The notes below the pieces were generated by a model. It was not told the origin of the DNA, ran no database searches, and worked only from the letters and a program-made list of their open reading frames with translations. 64,000 bases of DNA from Melghirimyces thermohalophilus (GTDB lineage: Bacteria; Bacillota; Bacilli; Thermoactinomycetales; DSM-45169): positions 156,364-220,363 of the forward strand of contig NZ_FMZA01000003.1 in the NCBI RefSeq assembly GCF_900102685.1, given 5' to 3'. Positions within the stretch are counted from its first letter, which is position 1; each line of letters begins with the position of its first letter. Below, piece after piece: positions 60,955-64,000 of this stretch. A program made the position numbers and the translations under genes.

Positions 60955-62496
60955 ATGGATACAACCGAAAAGAAAGCAATGAAAGAGACCGACCCTGCCC
61001 ATCTCAGTCGCTTAGCATCAGTCGGTCAAATCGCTGCGGGAATTGTACATGAAGTTCGCAACCCGCTGACAACGGTGCAAGGATTTCTCCAAATGATGGA
61101 GGAAGATAAAGAGTCTAAATATATTCACATCGCCAAAACCGAATTGGATGACGCTTTAAATACCTTAAACAGTTTACTACAAGTGGCTAAACCGGACATG
61201 GGCGATGAGAGGAAGCAATCGATTAACTTATCGGTGGAGCTGGAGAATGTACTTTCTCTCTTCCCCTTCCAATCTTCCGATGTGGAAGTGAAACGGATAT
61301 TTAGAGATACAAATGTTTTGGTATACGGGAAGAAAACGCTTTTAAAAAAAGCACTGTTTAACTTATTAAAAAACGCATTTGAAGCGATTCAAGGCAATGG
61401 CAAAATCACCCTTCATCATCAAGCGGACGCAAAGTATGTTTATGTGGCGATTCAGGATACGGGGATAGGCATCCCGGAAGAAAAAGTTTCCCTGTTAGGA
61501 ACTCCCTTTTTCTCAACCAAAAAAGTGGGCACGGGAATGGGGTTGGCCCAGGTCTATTCTGTAATACACCAGCACGGTGGATCGATTGAAGTAGACAGCG
61601 AAGAAAATGTCGGCACTACATTTACGCTTATCTTCCCAAGAGATGATGTAAAGAAAAAACAAGGAGTGATCCATTTGGACCTAGAATATAAAGAAGGGTT
61701 GGGAATGAAGGAATTTTTCATGGAAAACCGGGAGGCTTTTGAAGAGCGGCTGTTGTCGGAGGCGGTCAATGCTAAAGACAAAATTAAAGAGATTGACGAA
61801 AGAGGAAATATCAATCTGTTGGAAAACGCCCATAAACTGGTTTTGTATGTAGTGGACGAACGGGAACACGAGTTGATCCAATTTGCCAAACAAGAAGGGG
61901 AAGTATGGGCGAAACATTCGTTAGCATTGGCTTTCAAGCTGGAATGGATTCAGGCGATCCGAAGGACCTTGTGGGACTTTATGTTTAATTACGACCAAAT
62001 GAGCGAGGCGCTTAATCGAAAAGAAGAGTTTTACGCCCTTGAAAAGCGGATTAACGAATCGGTGGATCAATTTTTGCATCATTTTTTTATTAGCTATTCA
62101 AAGTTCAAAGATAAATTGATCGAATCCCAACAAAAAATAGTGGAAAATTTATCGGTTCCGATCATCCCGATCAAAGAGACGATATACATACTGCCGATTA
62201 TCGGCCAAGTGGACCATTACCGGATCATTGCGATCGAAGATAAAGTGATTCCGGAGGTGGGGAATTCTCACATCGAAACTCTGATCATCGATCTCTCCGG
62301 TGTTGCCACGATGGAACCCAGTGTGATTCAGCATCTATTGAAAATCCTGGAGGGCCTGTCCTTGATGGGATGTAAACCGGTCGTCACCGGTCTTCGCCCG
62401 GATATCGTCAAATCGATCATTCACATGAATTTGTCATTTGAACAAAAGGCAGAGACGAAAAGAACCTTACAGCAAGCATTGCTGGATTATATATGA
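60955..62496 (+). CDS. Sensor histidine kinase fused to an RsbR-like STAS module
   Basis: A 513-residue soluble protein. Residues 15-80 are a HisKA domain with the phospho-His H32 in GIVHEVRNP. An HATPase_c domain follows: N box KALFNLLKNAFEAI, G1 DTGIGIP, G2 GTGMGLA. From about 245 there is a helical stretch like the N-terminal part of RsbR co-antagonists, then a C-terminal STAS domain (395-513, LIIDLSGVATM, VVTGLRPDIVKSI). By eye the position of RsbR Thr171 is Pro next to Ser. It has no membrane or PAS domain. A SigH-type promoter suggests a role in entry to sporulation. Confidence 0.82.
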   Translation: MDTTEKKAMKETDPAHLSRLASVGQIAAGIVHEVRNPLTTVQGFLQMMEEDKESKYIHIAKTELDDALNTLNSLLQVAKPDMGDERKQSINLSVELENVLSLFPFQSSDVEVKRIFRDTNVLVYGKKTLLKKALFNLLKNAFEAIQGNGKITLHHQADAKYVYVAIQDTGIGIPEEKVSLLGTPFFSTKKVGTGMGLAQVYSVIHQHGGSIEVDSEENVGTTFTLIFPRDDVKKKQGVIHLDLEYKEGLGMKEFFMENREAFEERLLSEAVNAKDKIKEIDERGNINLLENAHKLVLYVVDEREHELIQFAKQEGEVWAKHSLALAFKLEWIQAIRRTLWDFMFNYDQMSEALNRKEEFYALEKRINESVDQFLHHFFISYSKFKDKLIESQQKIVENLSVPIIPIKETIYILPIIGQVDHYRIIAIEDKVIPEVGNSHIETLIIDLSGVATMEPSVIQHLLKILEGLSLMGCKPVVTGLRPDIVKSIIHMNLSFEQKAETKRTLQQALLDYI

Positions 62497-62507
62497 ATAG
62501 GCTAAAC

Positions 62508-62544
62508 AAAAAGCCACTCCCGAAAAAAACGGGGGTGGCTTTTT
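62508..62544 (+). terminator. Terminator after the kinase-STAS gene
   Basis: AAAAAGCCACTCCCG / CGGGGGTGGCTTTTT (one T-G pair) with an A-rich loop. Confidence 0.92.
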
Positions 62545-62545
62545 G

Positions 62546-62656
62546 TTTACAGAGCTGGCGATGATCCTGATCTTCCTCATCCTTGATGAGATCGGTTTTT
62601 TTGAATGGGCCGCCCTCCACATGGCCCGCCTCGCTGGCGGGAACGGACACAAGTGA
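62546..62656 (+). pseudogene. Fragment of an ArsB-type arsenite transporter
   Basis: One frame reads [20 protein letters not shown] followed by [11 protein letters not shown] and a stop at 62654-62656. This matches an internal segment of ArsB-family permeases, which characteristically contain [11 protein letters not shown] and a following GNG. No start, no ribosome site and no continuation in nearby frames were found, so only about 35 codons remain of a protein of more than 400 residues. Confidence 0.6.
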
Positions 62657-62916
62657 TCGTCTACGGCTTGAAGGGGTAATACCAGCGAAGCTGTCACCAG
62701 GGGCAAAGTAGATTCCATAAAAAGTAAAACCCTCAACTGAGGGCTTTTTCGTATGGTCACCGGACCAAAACAAGAAAATGTGTGTACACCGTAAATCTCT
62801 CCCGAAGGGGGAGGTTAATAATTAGAATTTTTCTTTGGTGCCCCAGGCACCCTCAATACTCAAATAAAACGCTTAATTGGCCCATAACTAATTTGGATCT
62901 TATTGCTCCCGATTTA
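62657..62916. other. Gene-free interval after the ArsB fragment
   Basis: It contains the terminator-like hairpin at 62730-62748, a CTCTCCC/GGGGAG pairing near 62798-62813, and GGTGCC/GGCACC near 62838-62852. No ORF is convincing. AT content rises towards the HExxH gene. Confidence 0.5.
62730..62748. terminator. Small hairpin with U-run
   Basis: CCCTCA / TGAGGG with a 2-nt centre, T-run on the plus strand and A-run before it, so it could act in both directions. Confidence 0.6.
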
Positions 62917-63702
62917 TCATGTACTTATATTTGAAAGTAGATCAGGGGTAAGTATTTCATCTGATCGGTTAATTAGTGATTTCATCCTAGGTGTGAGTAA
63001 CTCCCAACTTAACTGTTGCTGCTTAAGTGTATTTAAAGCATACTTAGTTTTTTTAAAGAGTTCTGATGATCTTCCGTGGATTGAAATATCATCTTCATTA
63101 AAGCCTAATCTTTTTCTTAGACTAAGAAGCTCAGTAGCCACAATTATACTATGAACCACTCCATAAACCGGTCTCCTCGTGTTCCGAATAGCAGAAGGAA
63201 CCCAAGCCTTCTCATCATTCAAAGCAACATCTTTATGAAAATGACCGTAACACTGTTCATCAAGATATAAAAGTGTATGGGTCATTTCGTGAACAAGGGA
63301 TTCTACAATGTCTTTATCGGACCAGTTATTATCTGGCTGTACCCAAATCATACCAACAGCTTTGTGAGAGGAGGCACTGCCAGGAGTCGTTACTGCTGTA
63401 GTTACTGCAACAGTATCCACAACAACACGAAAAGTATCACCCAATTGCGAATCATTCTTATTGAGGTAATTAAATCCTTTCCTTACTCGATGCAAAGCCT
63501 TTTCATTAATAAAATGTGGTGAATTCATGTTTTTATTATATTTCTCTATATCCATTATCTGAAGTAATGAAGTCAATCGATCGCCAGAAATAATGAATTC
63601 TGGTTCAATTTCTTTACTACGGGTTACTTCTGGGTTAATTTGTGAAAGATGCTCTTTCAGAGCATTCAGAGTGTGGAGAAAGCCCTTCACTGCTTTCTCC
63701 AC
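62917..63702 (-). CDS. HExxH protein resembling aKG-HExxH peptide beta-hydroxylases
   Basis: A 261-residue AT-rich protein. The metal motif is VHEMTH (H138, E139, H142), followed by LLYLDEQCYGHFH. Then come WVPSAIRNTRRPVYGVVHS and IIVATELLSLR. This pattern resembles the HExxH-type peptide-modification family (mod_HExxH), now described as 2-oxoglutarate/iron peptide beta-hydroxylases of RiPP pathways; a plain zinc peptidase is the alternative. The listed GTG start lies inside a perfect hairpin and has no clear ribosome site, so the 5' end may have been lost to the adjacent IS. No precursor peptide was recognised. Confidence 0.6.
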   Translation of the reverse strand: MEKAVKGFLHTLNALKEHLSQINPEVTRSKEIEPEFIISGDRLTSLLQIMDIEKYNKNMNSPHFINEKALHRVRKGFNYLNKNDSQLGDTFRVVVDTVAVTTAVTTPGSASSHKAVGMIWVQPDNNWSDKDIVESLVHEMTHTLLYLDEQCYGHFHKDVALNDEKAWVPSAIRNTRRPVYGVVHSIIVATELLSLRKRLGFNEDDISIHGRSSELFKKTKYALNTLKQQQLSWELLTPRMKSLINRSDEILTPDLLSNIST

Positions 63703-63713
63703 ACTCTTTTTTT
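63669..63713 (+). terminator. Perfect 15-bp terminator hairpin next to the IS
   Basis: GAGTGTGGAGAAAGC / GCTTTCTCCACACTC, 8-nt loop, seven T on the plus strand. No plus-strand gene ends here. It overlaps the listed start of the HExxH gene. Confidence 0.75.
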
Positions 63714-63772
63714 ATGGACAAAACCAGCTCATCGACGTATCAAAACCTGGATCAAAAAGGCCGCCCAACCAC

Positions 63773-64000
63773 CTAGCCGGCTTTGGTTAGGTGGTTGGCA
63801 ATCTTCTTGATGTTTTGCGCTGCGGCCGTCATCAGCGCTTGCTCTTGGACCTTTTCCCTTCCCCTCAACCGGCAGTAGCGAAGCCCGTGCAGCTCTTTCG
63901 CGTCTGCAAAGCTTCGCTCGATCGTCTCTTTCCGTTTTTTGTACAGGTATTTTCCCGTAGAGGAAAGGCGATGGGCTCGCACTTTTTCCTTATGTTTTTC
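63773..64000 (-). mobile_element. IS1182-family transposase, C-terminal part (runs off window)
   Basis: The frame is open to base 64000 and codes for the end of an IS1182-type DDE transposase: [27 protein letters not shown], then [22 protein letters not shown]. The Glu in ETIERSF lies in the place of the last catalytic acidic residue. The stop codon lies inside an AACCACCTA/TAGGTGGTT hairpin (63767-63796). The terminal inverted repeat should lie between 63714 and 63766 but could not be defined without the other end. Only part of the element is in the window, so it cannot be judged intact. Confidence 0.85.

Noticed and set aside
62417..62773. 118-codon minus-strand ORF after the kinase
   Set aside because: It runs through the terminator hairpin and antisense to the ArsB fragment; a shadow frame.

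Overview
The window is a chromosomal segment of a spore-forming member of the Bacillales. Gene order follows the Bacillus ymfI-ymfJ-ymfK-ymfM-pgsA-cinA-recA-rny-ymdB-spoVS-tdh-kbl-miaB-ricA-cotE-mutSL-miaA-hfq-spoVK-hflX-ynbB-glnRA backbone. Shine-Dalgarno sites are strong, TTG and GTG starts are common, and spoVS, cotE and spoVK are present. Moderately high GC, extra genes between backbone genes and several TTG starts suggest a thermoactinomycete-type lineage (for example Kroppenstedtia, Desmospora or Planifilum); the family assignment is inference.

Layout. 1-5.2 kb: end of a YmfI-type reductase, DUF3243, DUF3388 and three consecutive RodZ-like membrane HTH proteins. 5.2-11.3 kb: pgsA, cinA, a DEAD-box helicase, a convergent MIP18/SufT-like gene, then recA (LexA box, sigma-A promoter) and recX. 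11.3-14.6 kb: an SbcD-like nuclease followed by an SbcC/SMC-like ATPase divided over three overlapping ORFs. 15-22.5 kb: rny, ymdB, spoVS (near-perfect SigH promoter), an M19 dipeptidase, a possible structured RNA, korAB and an MBL hydrolase. 22.6-24 kb: two convergent paralogues of unknown function. 24-31 kb: tdh, kbl, miaB, ricA, cotE and a COOH-NH2-ligase-type amidoligase. 31-44 kb: mutS, mutL, an RsmJ-like methyltransferase, miaA, hfq, spoVK, hflX, ynbB, DUF456, glnR and glnA (GlnR box).

44-60 kb is more variable. It holds a VOC protein, a GlcD-type oxidase, DnaD, dhaKLM, a MurF-like ligase, a TerC transporter under a yybP-ykoY (Mn2+) riboswitch, a winged-helix regulator, ynzC/yneB, an M42 peptidase and a MoxR/DUF58/DUF4129/DUF4350 block. 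60-64 kb looks accessory: a methyltransferase, a histidine kinase joined to an RsbR-like STAS module under a SigH-like promoter, an ArsB fragment, an AT-rich HExxH protein resembling peptide beta-hydroxylases, and the end of an IS1182-type transposase.

The genes form functional blocks: DNA repair (recA, recX, the SbcDC-like set, mutSL), RNA and tRNA metabolism (rny, hfq, miaA, miaB, ricA, DEAD helicase), sporulation (spoVS, cotE, spoVK, ymdB, ricA, probably the kinase) and nitrogen or carbon metabolism (glnRA, korAB, tdh-kbl, dhaKLM). The best candidates for something undescribed are the three-part SbcC-like ATPase, the amidoligase beside cotE, the kinase-STAS fusion, the HExxH protein next to the IS, the RodZ triplet, and the hairpin-rich interval before korA. 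No tRNA, rRNA or CRISPR array was seen.
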